64,000 nucleotides of DNA from Saccharothrix deserti (GTDB taxonomy: Bacteria; Actinomycetota; Actinomycetes; Mycobacteriales; Pseudonocardiaceae). A program made the translations under genes and the position numbers. Under the pieces are notes generated by a model, which did no database searches, was not told where the DNA came from, and saw only the letters and a list, made by a program, of their open reading frames with translations. The stretch is taken from the NCBI RefSeq assembly GCF_009769385.1, contig NZ_VKAB01000027.1, positions 107,346-171,345 on the forward strand. Reading direction: 5' to 3'. This document shows positions 24,858 through 33,753 of this stretch, in pieces (the stretch's first letter is position 1; each line of letters begins with the position of its first letter).

Positions 24858-25704
24858 ACCGAGGCCGGACGATCAGCGCGGTAGCGGTGGGAAAGGCGGG
24901 TGGCTCGTGGAGAAGCTGGGTGTCGGTATCGGGTGGCGGCCGGAGATCGATCTCACCGTCGAGCAGTTGCCCGGCGTCGATTTCGTCGAAGTCGTCGCGG
25001 AGAACCTGCACGTCTCGCACCTGCCGGAATCCGTTCTGCTGCTCCGGGAACGCGGCGTACCCGTGCTGCCGCACGCCGTCTCGCTGTCGTTGGGCGGCGC
25101 GGAACCCGTAGACGCGCAAAGGGTCGCGCACCTGGCGGCCCTCGCCGAAGCACTCGACGCCCCGCTGGTCAGCGATCACGTCTGCTTCGTGCGCGCGGGC
25201 GGCTTGGACTCCGGGCACCTCATGCCGCTCCCCCGGACCCGCGACGCGCTGGACGTCCTCGTCGCCAACGTCAAGGCCGCCCGACAAGACCTGCCGGTGC
25301 CTCTCGCGCTGGAGAACGTCGCCGCGCTGCTGGAGTGGCCGGACGGCGAGCTGACCGAGGGCCAGTTCCTCGCCGAACTGGTCGACCGCACCGACTGCCA
25401 CCTCCTGATCGACGTCGCCAACCTCTACGCCAACGCCCGCAACCTCGGCACCGACGTGTCCCGCTTCCTGGACGAGATCCCCTTGGAACGCCTCGCCTAC
25501 GTCCACGTAGCGGGCGGCGAGGAGCACCAGGGCGTCTACCACGACACGCACGCCCACGCCGTCATCCCCGAAGTGCTGGACGTCCTCGCGCAGCTCCGCG
25601 CCCGCGTCGACCCGCCCGGCGTGCTGCTGGAACGCGACGACGACTACCCGGCCGACGCGGAACTGGCCGGGGAACTGGCCGCGATCCGGGCGGTGCTGGG
25701 GTGA
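24850..25704 (+). CDS. DUF692 (MNIO) family oxidase
   Basis: 284-residue member of DUF692, the multinuclear non-haem iron oxidases (MbnB, TglH and bufferin enzymes are known members) that modify cysteines in peptides. Candidate iron ligands are all present: H75 (LPHAVSLSLG), D109/H110 (VSDHVCF), E155/N156 (LALENV), D188/N191 (LLIDVANLY), H219, D232/H234/H236 (HDTHAHAV) and E261 (LLERDDDYP). The GTG start at 24850 overlaps the stop of the Cys-tailed protein, so the two are coupled. A GTG at 24907 is the alternative start. The tails upstream are the obvious substrate candidates; this is inference. Confidence 0.88.
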   Translation: MTEPRPDDQRGSGGKGGWLVEKLGVGIGWRPEIDLTVEQLPGVDFVEVVAENLHVSHLPESVLLLRERGVPVLPHAVSLSLGGAEPVDAQRVAHLAALAEALDAPLVSDHVCFVRAGGLDSGHLMPLPRTRDALDVLVANVKAARQDLPVPLALENVAALLEWPDGELTEGQFLAELVDRTDCHLLIDVANLYANARNLGTDVSRFLDEIPLERLAYVHVAGGEEHQGVYHDTHAHAVIPEVLDVLAQLRARVDPPGVLLERDDDYPADAELAGELAAIRAVLG

Positions 25705-26042
25705 CGCAGCCTCAGCGCGACCGGTTGGGCGCGGCTCAAGCCGAGCTGCTGCGGGCGCTGCTCGCCGACGGCGAAGTCCCCGCCGGGTTCGACGAGGAGC
25801 GGGTGCGTATTGAGAAACGCGCGCTGCTCAACAAACGGCGCGGAATCGTGGAGATGCTGCGCCCGGACGTGGCCGCCGAGTTGGGCGAGCGGTTCCGGCC
25901 GTTGTTCGACGCCTACGCGCGTGCCCACCCCAAAGAGGTCGGCACGCGGTTCCGCGAGGACGCCGCCCGGTTCGCCGAGTGGGCCGTCGCCCGGGGCGAG
26001 TCGACCGCACCGAAGAAGCGTTGGTGGCGACGCGCAACCTGA
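25701..26042 (+). CDS. Small helical partner of the DUF692 enzyme
   Basis: 113-residue protein starting on the DUF692 stop (GTGA overlap). It is helical and charged. VRIEKRALLNKRRGIVEML followed by LGERFRPLFDAYARAHPKEV loosely recalls the DUF2063 domains that accompany MNIO enzymes and present the substrate. The likeness is by eye. Its tight coupling makes a shared task likely. Confidence 0.65.
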   Translation: MTQPQRDRLGAAQAELLRALLADGEVPAGFDEERVRIEKRALLNKRRGIVEMLRPDVAAELGERFRPLFDAYARAHPKEVGTRFREDAARFAEWAVARGESTAPKKRWWRRAT

Positions 26043-26068
26043 TCATGGTCCGGTTCCGTCAGAGGGAC

Positions 26069-26560
26069 ATGTGGAAACGGATCTGGGGCCTGGGCGTGCT
26101 GTTATTGGCGACGGCGTGCGGCTCGACGAACGCGGGCGACGGTGTGCCCTGCACGGCGATCGGCACACCCGTGGGTGTGAGCGTGGACGTCACACACCCC
26201 GAAGTTGTTTCGGGGACGATCGAGGTTTGCTGGGACACGTCCTGTGCTACCCCCGCCTTGGAGCTGCACCCGTCGAGCAAGGTCGCCTCGACCACCTGCA
26301 CCGGCACCGACCCGGACGACTCGTGCGGCGCGCGCACCGAGCCGACCGAAGGGATGACCGGGTTCGCGAACCTCCCGGAGCTGCCCGCCAGGCCCGTCAC
26401 GGCGACCGTGCGCCTGCTAGACCAATCCGGATCTGTGCTGGTCGACCGCCAGATCGCGGTGAGCCCCGAAATGGTCTACCCCAACGGTCCGGACTGCCCA
26501 GCGGGTGGGCCGCAGGCAGGTATCTCAGTTGGTTCCGACGGCTCAGTGACCGAACGCTAG
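26069..26560 (+). CDS. Small lipoprotein with six further cysteines
   Basis: 163-residue lipoprotein. The signal MWKRIWGLGVLLLATAC ends in a lipobox with cysteine 17. The rest is a small beta-type domain with cysteines in VPCTAIG, EVCWDTSCATP, STTCTG, DSCGA and DCPAGG, probably disulfide-bonded outside the cell. It may be the last gene of the DUF692 unit (27 bases after it), but no function is recognised. An ATG at 26045 is a longer alternative. Confidence 0.65.
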   Translation: MWKRIWGLGVLLLATACGSTNAGDGVPCTAIGTPVGVSVDVTHPEVVSGTIEVCWDTSCATPALELHPSSKVASTTCTGTDPDDSCGARTEPTEGMTGFANLPELPARPVTATVRLLDQSGSVLVDRQIAVSPEMVYPNGPDCPAGGPQAGISVGSDGSVTER

Positions 26561-26634
26561 GTAACCGCTCACTCGGCTGAATTGGTCAAGAAACTACCGA
26601 CCAATCAGCGGCTGTCGGTCCTCCACCAAACCTC

Positions 26635-26645
26635 TAGCGTCGGTG
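26635..26645 (+). promoter_or_regulatory. TAGCGTCGGTG element ahead of subtilase 1
   Basis: TAGCGTC recurs 117 to 125 bases upstream of the start of all three subtilases, here 117 before the TTG. The spacing and the TAGCGT core suggest a -10 box or a shared operator. Confidence 0.35.
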
Positions 26646-26751
26646 AGGTCAAGGGCAACGTCGCTCCCGGTAAATCCGCCGCGACCGCGGGTAGCTACGC
26701 CCTTCCGGCCGCGTCCCGCCATGCGCGGCACCTCACCGGGAGGTTCGAGAG

Positions 26752-29700
26752 TTGAAGAGCAAACGTTGGCGTGGCATGACGTGGGGGGCCGTGCTGATCG
26801 CGGCCGGCCTCACCGCGAGCAGTCCAGGGGTGTCGGGGGCGGAGGACGGCCCGCCGTCGACCGGGGGCGAGCACCACGAGGTCACCCTGATCACCGGCGA
26901 CAAGGTGGTGCTCCTCGGCGACGAGGTGAACGCGTTGATCGCCGCGCCGGGGCGGGAACGCACGGTGTTCCACAGCTACCGGCGCGACGGTCACCTGCAC
27001 GTCGTGCCGCGCGACGCGGCGAAAGCGGTTTCCCAGGGCCGGCTCGACCCGAGGCTGTTCGACGTCACCGGCTTGATCGAGTCCGGCTACGACGACGCCG
27101 GGCGCGACAACCTGCCCCTGATCGTGACCGGTGACGAGGAGCCGGCAGCCGCCGGTCTGCGCGTCGGTCATCCCCTGCCCGCGGTCGGTTCGTACGCCGC
27201 GCAGGTGGTCAAGTCCGAGGCGGCGGACACCTGGCGCACGCTCGTGTCGAGGGCGAGCGTGCGCAAGGTGTGGCTGGACGGGTTGCGCCGGCCGAGCCTG
27301 GACAGGTCCACCGCGCAGATCGGCGCGCCGGCCGCGTGGCAGGCCGGGCACACCGGCAAGGGCGTGAAGGTGGCCGTGCTGGACACCGGTGTCGACCAGG
27401 GCCACCCGGACCTGGCGGGCCACGAGGTCGCGGAGAAGAACTTCACCGACGACCCGGACAACGGCGACGGCGTCGGCCACGGCACGCACGTCGCCGCGAC
27501 CATCGCGAGCTCCGGCACGAAGTACAAGGGTGTCGCGCCGGACGCGGACCTGTTGGACGGCAAGGTGTGCGTCGCGGCGGGCTGCCAGGAGTCGGCGATC
27601 GTGGCGGGTATGCAGTGGGCCGCCGAGCAGGGCGCGGACGTCATCAACCTGAGCCTGGGCGGTGGTGACACGGCCGAGATCGACCCGCTGGAAGAAGCGG
27701 TCAACACGCTGTCCGCGCGGACCGGTGCGCTGTTCGTGATCGCGGCGGGCAACAACTCGCGCCCGGAGACGATCAGCTCGCCCGGTAGCGCCGACGCCGC
27801 GCTGACCGTGGGCGCGGTGGACCGGCAGGACGGCATCGCGCCGTTCTCCAGCCGGGGCCCGCGCGTGGGTGACGGTGCGGTCAAGCCGGACATCACCGCG
27901 CCGGGCGTGGACATCGTGGCCGCGAAGTCGAGCCGCGGCACCGTCGGCACGCCGGTCGGTGACGGCCACGTGGCCATGTCCGGCACGTCGATGGCGACCC
28001 CGCACGTGGCGGGCGCGGCGGCCGTGATCGCGCAGCAGCACCCGGACTGGTCGGGCGCGCAGATCAAGGCGGCGCTGGTGGCGTCGGCGAAGAACAACCC
28101 GGCGCTGACCGCGTTCGACCAGGGCGCGGGCCGGGTGGACCTGGCCAAGGCGATCACCACCACGGTCACCGCCGCCCCGCCGAGCCTGGCGCTGGGTCTG
28201 CAGAGGTGGCCGCACGACGACGACACCCCGATCACCAAGACCGTCACCTACCGCAACGACGGCACCGCGCCGATCACGCTGACGTTGACCGCCGACGTGA
28301 AGGGTCCCGACGGCGGGTCGGCGCCGGCGGGCCTGATCGGTGTGTCCCCGGCGAAGGTGACCGTCCCGGCGGGCGGTGAGGCGGCGGCCGCGGTCACCGC
28401 CGACACCAGGTTCGGCTCGGCGGACGGCCTGTACGTCGGTTCGGTGGTGGCGACTGGCGGTCCGACGCCGCTGCGCACCGCGCTCAGCGTCAACCGGGAG
28501 GTGGAGAGCTACGACGTGGCGTTCAGCTTCCTGGACGGCTCGGGCGCGCCCGCGACCGACTACTACACGTCGATCATCGGGATGAGCAACAGCACGTTCG
28601 TCTTCCCCTACGACGCGGAGGGCTCGTTCACGCTGCGGCTGCCCAAGGGCGAGTACTTCACCAGTTCCGACGTGCAGACCGACGACACGCGGCTGGCGCT
28701 GCTGCCCCGGCCGGGTCTGAGCGTCACGGCGGACACCACGGTGGTGTTCGACGCCCGCACGGCCAAGCCGTTGAAGATCACCGCGCCGGAAGCGGCGGCC
28801 GAGGAGGCGCTGGGCGACGTCACGGTGGTGCGCAGCCACGGTGACCGGCAGGCCAGCGTGAGCACCGCGTTCCTCGGCGGGTTCGGCCCGAACGTGTCCA
28901 TCGCGCACGTGGGTCCGGAACTGGCCGCGGGCGACGTGACCGCGTTGCTCGGCGCGCAGTTCCGGGGCGCACCGGACGGCGACAAGCCGGTGACCTACCG
29001 GTTCGCCTGGTCGCAGCAGGGCAGTCTGCCCACCGGGTTCGTGCGGGAGCCTGCCGCGGCCGATCTGGCCGAGGTACGCACGACGTTCGGCCCCGGACCG
29101 GCGGGCCGCAAGTTCGGCCACGGCGGCAACCCGATCACCGCGGGCGGTGTCGGCGGCTGGGCGTGGCTGCCGGACGTGGCGTCGCCGGGTGAGGCGATCA
29201 ACCGGGTCACCACGGATCTGGCGTGGTCTTGGGGTTTCCTGCAGTTCGGCGCGGACGGCTCCGTCGAGACGACGCTGACCTCGCCGGAGCGCACCTACCA
29301 GCGGGGCGGGAAGCACGACGAGCGGTTCAACGACCCGGTGTTCTCCCCCGCGCTGCCCGAGTCGCGGTCGCCGTACCTGGCGCGCAACGGTGACGACATC
29401 AGCTTCGCGCTGCCGCTGTTCACCGACCGGGCGGGCAACGGCGGCAACTCGGCGGTCTCCTCGGCCCGGACCACGTTGCTGCGCAACGGGACGAAGGTCG
29501 GCGAGACGACGTACGCGGCCAACGGGCTGTTCGAGGTGCCCGCGGGCGCGGCGGCGTACCGGGTGGAGACCGACGCGGTGCGGGCGACGGGCACGTCGGA
29601 GTTCGCCACGAAGGTGAGCGCCGCGTGGACGTTCCGCTCCGACACGGCGTCCGGCGACGAGTACGTGCCGCTGCCGTTGTCGGTGGTCCGGTTCACGCCG

Positions 29701-29979
29701 GAGTTGGACGCGGCCGGTTCGGCCCCGAAGGGCCAGGCGCTGCGCGTGCCGCTGACCGTGCAGCAGCAGGAAGGCGCGCCGAACGGCCGGGTGGACCGGA
29801 TCGACGTCGAGGTGTCGTTCGACGACGGCACGACGTGGACGCCGGTGCCGGTGGCCGCCGGTGTGGCCACGATCGCCAACCCGAACGCGGCCGGGTACGG
29901 CTCGGTGCGGGTGAAGGCGACCGACAGCAACGGCAACGCGTTGGAGCACACCGTGATCCGTGCCTACAAGGTCGCCTGA
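26752..29979 (+). CDS. Secreted S8 subtilase no. 1
   Basis: 1,075-residue extracellular serine peptidase. A TTG start is behind GGGAGG; the signal peptide is MKSKRWRGMTWGAVLIAAGL. An N-terminal prodomain-like part (VTLITGDKVVLLGDEV) precedes the catalytic domain: D211 (VAVLDTGVDQGHPDL), H246 (GHGTHVAATIASSG), AAGNNSRPE with the oxyanion Asn, and S413 (SGTSMATPHVAGAAA). A long C-terminal half of beta-sandwich type follows, with VTVPAGGEAAAAVTAD, and ends VIRAYKVA. First of three tandem relatives. Confidence 0.92.
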   Translation: MKSKRWRGMTWGAVLIAAGLTASSPGVSGAEDGPPSTGGEHHEVTLITGDKVVLLGDEVNALIAAPGRERTVFHSYRRDGHLHVVPRDAAKAVSQGRLDPRLFDVTGLIESGYDDAGRDNLPLIVTGDEEPAAAGLRVGHPLPAVGSYAAQVVKSEAADTWRTLVSRASVRKVWLDGLRRPSLDRSTAQIGAPAAWQAGHTGKGVKVAVLDTGVDQGHPDLAGHEVAEKNFTDDPDNGDGVGHGTHVAATIASSGTKYKGVAPDADLLDGKVCVAAGCQESAIVAGMQWAAEQGADVINLSLGGGDTAEIDPLEEAVNTLSARTGALFVIAAGNNSRPETISSPGSADAALTVGAVDRQDGIAPFSSRGPRVGDGAVKPDITAPGVDIVAAKSSRGTVGTPVGDGHVAMSGTSMATPHVAGAAAVIAQQHPDWSGAQIKAALVASAKNNPALTAFDQGAGRVDLAKAITTTVTAAPPSLALGLQRWPHDDDTPITKTVTYRNDGTAPITLTLTADVKGPDGGSAPAGLIGVSPAKVTVPAGGEAAAAVTADTRFGSADGLYVGSVVATGGPTPLRTALSVNREVESYDVAFSFLDGSGAPATDYYTSIIGMSNSTFVFPYDAEGSFTLRLPKGEYFTSSDVQTDDTRLALLPRPGLSVTADTTVVFDARTAKPLKITAPEAAAEEALGDVTVVRSHGDRQASVSTAFLGGFGPNVSIAHVGPELAAGDVTALLGAQFRGAPDGDKPVTYRFAWSQQGSLPTGFVREPAAADLAEVRTTFGPGPAGRKFGHGGNPITAGGVGGWAWLPDVASPGEAINRVTTDLAWSWGFLQFGADGSVETTLTSPERTYQRGGKHDERFNDPVFSPALPESRSPYLARNGDDISFALPLFTDRAGNGGNSAVSSARTTLLRNGTKVGETTYAANGLFEVPAGAAAYRVETDAVRATGTSEFATKVSAAWTFRSDTASGDEYVPLPLSVVRFTPELDAAGSAPKGQALRVPLTVQQQEGAPNGRVDRIDVEVSFDDGTTWTPVPVAAGVATIANPNAAGYGSVRVKATDSNGNALEHTVIRAYKVA

Positions 29980-30000
29980 CGTTCACGAATTCGCCTGATC

Positions 30001-30039
30001 CGAAGAGGGGCGCCCGTGCGGAACGGGTGCCCCTCTTCG
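30001..30039 (+). terminator. Strong terminator after subtilase 1
   Basis: CGAAGAGGGGCGCCCGT pairs with ACGGGTGCCCCTCTTCG around a five-base loop, followed by GCCGTTTTC. It separates subtilase 1 from the transcript of subtilase 2. Confidence 0.85.
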
Positions 30040-30137
30040 CCGTTTTCAAGATCGTCCGACCCGTCGGCGAGCAACGCCGGTTGCGCTACCCGGCCGCCCG
30101 CACGCACCACGTTGGGCCGCTGAATCCGCTCCCGGAC

Positions 30138-30149
30138 GTGGATAGCGTC
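30138..30149 (+). promoter_or_regulatory. GTGGATAGCGTC element ahead of subtilase 2
   Basis: Identical over 12 bases to the element at 33627-33638 and placed at nearly the same distance from the start (129 and 127 bases). A -10 box of the form TAGCGT, or an operator, fits. Confidence 0.45.
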
Positions 30150-30240
30150 CAGGTGTCGGGGGGCTCGTCATTCAGGGCGGCATCGTTTCAGGTACACCTC
30201 AACCGCACCACGCCTCCCGGCGGCGCGTTCCACAGCGCGC

Positions 30241-30259
30241 ACAACCAGATTCGGGAGGT
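30241..30259 (+). promoter_or_regulatory. Shared leader and ribosome site of subtilase 2
   Basis: ACAACCAGATTCGGGAGGT is identical over 19 bases to 33728-33746 ahead of subtilase 3. It includes the GGGAGG site used by the TTG start at 30267. Such exact conservation beyond the ribosome site suggests a shared translational or RNA control. Confidence 0.55.
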
Positions 30260-30266
30260 ATCTGCG

Positions 30267-33200
30267 TTGAATCCGAGATCACGGAGGCGTGGAGTCGTCT
30301 GGGGGGGGCCGCGTTACTGGCGGCCGGACTCACCACCGGCACCACGACTGCCACCGCCACCGGCACCGCGTCGCCCGCACCACCGAGCCGAGCCGACGGC
30401 CAACGCCACACCGTCACCCTGATCACCGGTGACAAGGTGGTCGTCAAGGGCGACTCGCTCGTCTCGGTCACCCCGGGGCGGGACCGCGACAACATCACGT
30501 TCCACCGCTTCCAGCGCAACGGTCACGTGCACGTCATCCCGCGCGACGCGGCCCGACCGCTCGCCGAGGGCAAGCTGGACCCGCGGCTGTTCGACGTCAC
30601 CGGGCTCGTGGACGCGGGCTACGACGACGCCGGGCGCGACAACGTCCCGCTGATCATCACCGGCGCCCAAACCCGCGACAGCGTCCGGATCACCCGCGCG
30701 CTCCCCGCCGTCGGCGCCGTGGCCGCACAGGTCGCCAAGTCCGAATCCGCCTATCAGTCGCTCGTCGACGACCCGGGCGTCAAGAAGATCTGGCTGGACG
30801 GCGTCCGCCGACCGACCCTGGACCGCAGCGTCGCCCAGATCGGCGCCCCCACCGCGTGGCAGGCCGGGTACACCGGCCAGGGCGTCAAGGTGGCCGTGCT
30901 GGACACCGGTGTGGACCAGGGCCACCCGGACCTCGTGGGCCGGGAGCTCGCCGAGCGGAACTTCACCGACGACCCCGACACCACCGACCTCGTCGGCCAC
31001 GGCACGCACGTCGCCGCCACGGTCGCCAGTTCCGGCGGGGAGTACCGGGGTGTCGCGCCGGACGCGCAGCTCCTCGACGGCAAGGTCTGCTCCCTCGACG
31101 CGTGCCTGGAGTCCTGGATCCTCGACGGTATGCAGTGGGCCGCCGACCAGGGCGCCGACGTGGTGAACATGAGCCTGGGCGGCGTGGACACCGAGGACGT
31201 CGACCCGCTGGAACAGGCCGTCGAGACGCTGTCCGCGCAGACCGGCACGCTGTTCGTCATCGCGGCGGGCAACTCCGGCGGGTCGGAGACGTTGAACTCC
31301 CCGGCCAGCGCGGACGCGGCGCTCGCCGTCGGCGCGGTCGAGCGTGACGACAGCATCGCGGACTTCTCCAGTCGCGGCCCGAGGATCGGCGACGGCGCGC
31401 CCCGGCCGGACGTCACCGCGCCCGGTGTGGACATCGTCGCGGCGAAGTCCGGCACCGGGCAGATCGGCACCCCGGTGGGCGAGCAGCACGTGGCGATCTC
31501 CGGCACGTCCATGGCCACGCCGCACGTCGCGGGCGCGGCGGCGTTGATCGCACAGCGACACCCGGACTGGACCGGAGCGCAGATCAAGGCCGCGCTCATG
31601 GCGTCGGCGAAGAACAACCCCGCGTTGACCGCATTCGACCAGGGCACAGGCCGCGTCGACCTCGCCAAGGCCATCACCACCACGGTCACCGCCGCCCCGC
31701 CGAGCCTGGCGCTGGGTCTGCAGAGGTGGCCGCACGACGACGACACCCCGACCACCAAGGAGTTCACCGTCCGCAACGCCGGTGCGCAGCCGGTCACGCT
31801 GGACCTCACCATCGACGCCAAGGGTCCCGGCGGCGCGCCCGTGCCGGCCGGTGTGTTCACCGTCAGCCCCGCCACGATCACCGTGCCGGCGGGTGGCGAG
31901 GCCAAGGCGACCGTCACCGCCGACACCAAGGCGGCCACGGTCGACGGCCCGTACGGCGGCACCGTCGTCGCCTCGGGCGGCGGCGTCGAACTGCGTGTGC
32001 CCGTGGGCGTCAACCGCGAGGTCGAGAGCTACGACGTCACGTTCGACTTCGTGGACGCCAACGGCAAGCCGGCGACCACGCAGTTCACGTTCGTCGCCGG
32101 CCTCGACAACGACAAGACCGTGTTCCTGAGCAGTGAGAGCGGCAAAGCCACCGCCCGGCTGCCCAAGGGTGAGTACTTCGTCATGTCCGAGGTGACGACC
32201 GACGAGACGAAGACCGCCTTTCTGCCCCACCCGGGCCTGCGCGTCACCGGTGACGCCACGATCGCCGTCGACGCCCGCAAGGCCAAGCCGGTGGAGATCA
32301 CCTTCCCGGACCCGGAGGTGGAGACGCCGGTCGGCGACATCCTCCTGAGCCGCAACCGCGACGGCAGTCCGGTGATCGCCACCGGCTCGCTGTTCCCGGG
32401 CGGTTTCGGCACCGTGTCGACGGCGCACCTCGGTCCCGAGCTGCCCGCCGGCGACCTGTCCACCATGCTGAGCACGCAGGCCCACGGCACCCCGGTCGGC
32501 ACGACCCCGGTGACGTACCGGCTTTCGTGGCTGGAACGCGGCAAGGTGCCCACCGGGTTGGTCCGCGCCCCCGCGAAGCGGGATCTGGCGGAAGTCCGGT
32601 CGGAGTTCGGTCCCGGCACGGCCGGCGAGGAGTACGGCTACGCCGGTTTCGTGATCACACCCGAGGGCTTCAACGGTCTCGCCATCGACGCGGCGGTGAC
32701 CACGCCGGGCAGGTCGATCGACTACGCCACCACAGGGCCGGGCATCCGGTGGTTGTGGTCGCTCGCGCAGTTCGGGGACGTCGGCATCGAGGCCGAAGTG
32801 GTCACACCGCTGCGCACCCTCCAAGCCGGGCGCACGTACCGGGAGTCGTTGCACCACCCGGTGTTCGGGCCTGCCCTGCCCACCACCGCGTTCCCGTACC
32901 TGTCCAGGGGCGGTGACCGGGTCGACTTCTGGCTGCCGCTGTTCGGCGACCGGAACGGCAACAGCGGCTACTCGGCGACCTCGTCGGGCCGGACCACGTT
33001 GCTGCGCGACGGGGTGAAGGTCGGCGAGACCACCCAGCCGGGTCGCGGCCTGTTCACCGTGCCGTCGGGCGCGGCCGACTTCCGGCTCGAAACCGAAGCC
33101 GTGCGCGCGCCGGGCGTCGCGGAGTTCACTTCGAAGGTCAGCGGCGCGTGGACGTTCCGCTCGGACACCGTGCCGGGTGATCGGTACGCGCCGCTGCCGT

Positions 33201-33502
33201 TGACCGTGGTCCGGTTCACCCCGGCGCTCGACGCGAACGGTGTCGCGCCCGCCGGCCGGGTGCTGCGGGTGCCGCTCGTGGTCGAGCAGCAGGAGGGCGC
33301 GGCCAACGGCAGGGTCGGCCGGGTCGAGGTCGAGGTGTCCTTCGACGACGGCACAACCTGGACCAAAATCCCCGTCATCGGCAACACCGCACTCGTACGC
33401 AACGCCGACCAAGCAGGCTACGCATCACTGCGCGCCAAGGGCTCCGACAGCAAGGGCAACACGTTCGAGCACTCCGTGATCCGCGCCTACAAGATCAAGT
33501 GA
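30267..33502 (+). pseudogene. Secreted S8 subtilase no. 2, frameshifted in the signal peptide
   Basis: The catalytic body is intact: VAVLDTGVDQGHPDL, GHGTHVAATVASSGG, AAGNSGGSE and SGTSMATPHVAGAAA, with the same long C-terminal region ending VIRAYKIK. The N-terminus is not. From TTG 30267 the frame reads MNPRSRRRGVVWG and then meets eight G at 30301-30308. Adding one G, or removing two, joins it to AALLAAGLTTGTTTATATG and the rest. As written, translation could only start at GTG 30437, with no signal peptide, leaving an unsecreted protein of 1,021 residues. With the shift repaired, it would be about 1,078 residues. Confidence 0.8.
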
Positions 33503-33510
33503 CGGGATGG

Positions 33511-33534
33511 GGGCATTCGCTCACCCGTATGCCC
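33511..33534 (+). terminator. Possible weak terminator after subtilase 2
   Basis: GGGCAT (33511-33516) can pair with ATGCCC (33529-33534). The stem is only six bases, so this is a weak call. Confidence 0.35.
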
Positions 33535-33626
33535 TCTCTCCCTAATCCCACGACGACGAGTAAGCAACGACTAGCCCGATCGGGTGGTGAACTCCCCTCA
33601 AAGAGACGCTGCCCTCACCCTGACGG

Positions 33627-33638
33627 GTGGATAGCGTC
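33627..33638 (+). promoter_or_regulatory. GTGGATAGCGTC element ahead of subtilase 3
   Basis: Same 12 bases as at 30138, 127 bases before the TTG start. A run TTGGGGGGCTTCGTC follows here and a close copy follows in subtilase 2, so the likeness extends into the leader. Confidence 0.45.
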
Positions 33639-33727
33639 GAAGTCGTTGGGGGGCTTCGTCTCATTCCGGTTCATCGCCGCGACCGTGGGTCGGCGGCGCC
33701 TTCCGACTGCGCGTTTCCGCCACGCGG

Positions 33728-33746
33728 ACAACCAGATTCGGGAGGT
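33728..33746 (+). promoter_or_regulatory. Shared leader and ribosome site of subtilase 3
   Basis: The same 19 bases as at 30241-30259. The GGGAGG is eight bases before the TTG at 33754, which fixes that start. Confidence 0.55.
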
Positions 33747-33753
33747 GTCTGAG

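Noticed and set aside
26695..29949. Open frame of 1,084 codons on the minus strand
   Set aside because: It is the mirror of subtilase 1. High-GC codon use leaves the antisense frame open, and the translation is Arg/His-rich without any domain.
30314..33412. Open frame of 1,032 codons on the minus strand
   Set aside because: Antisense shadow of subtilase 2, same reasoning; no ribosome site and no family motif.
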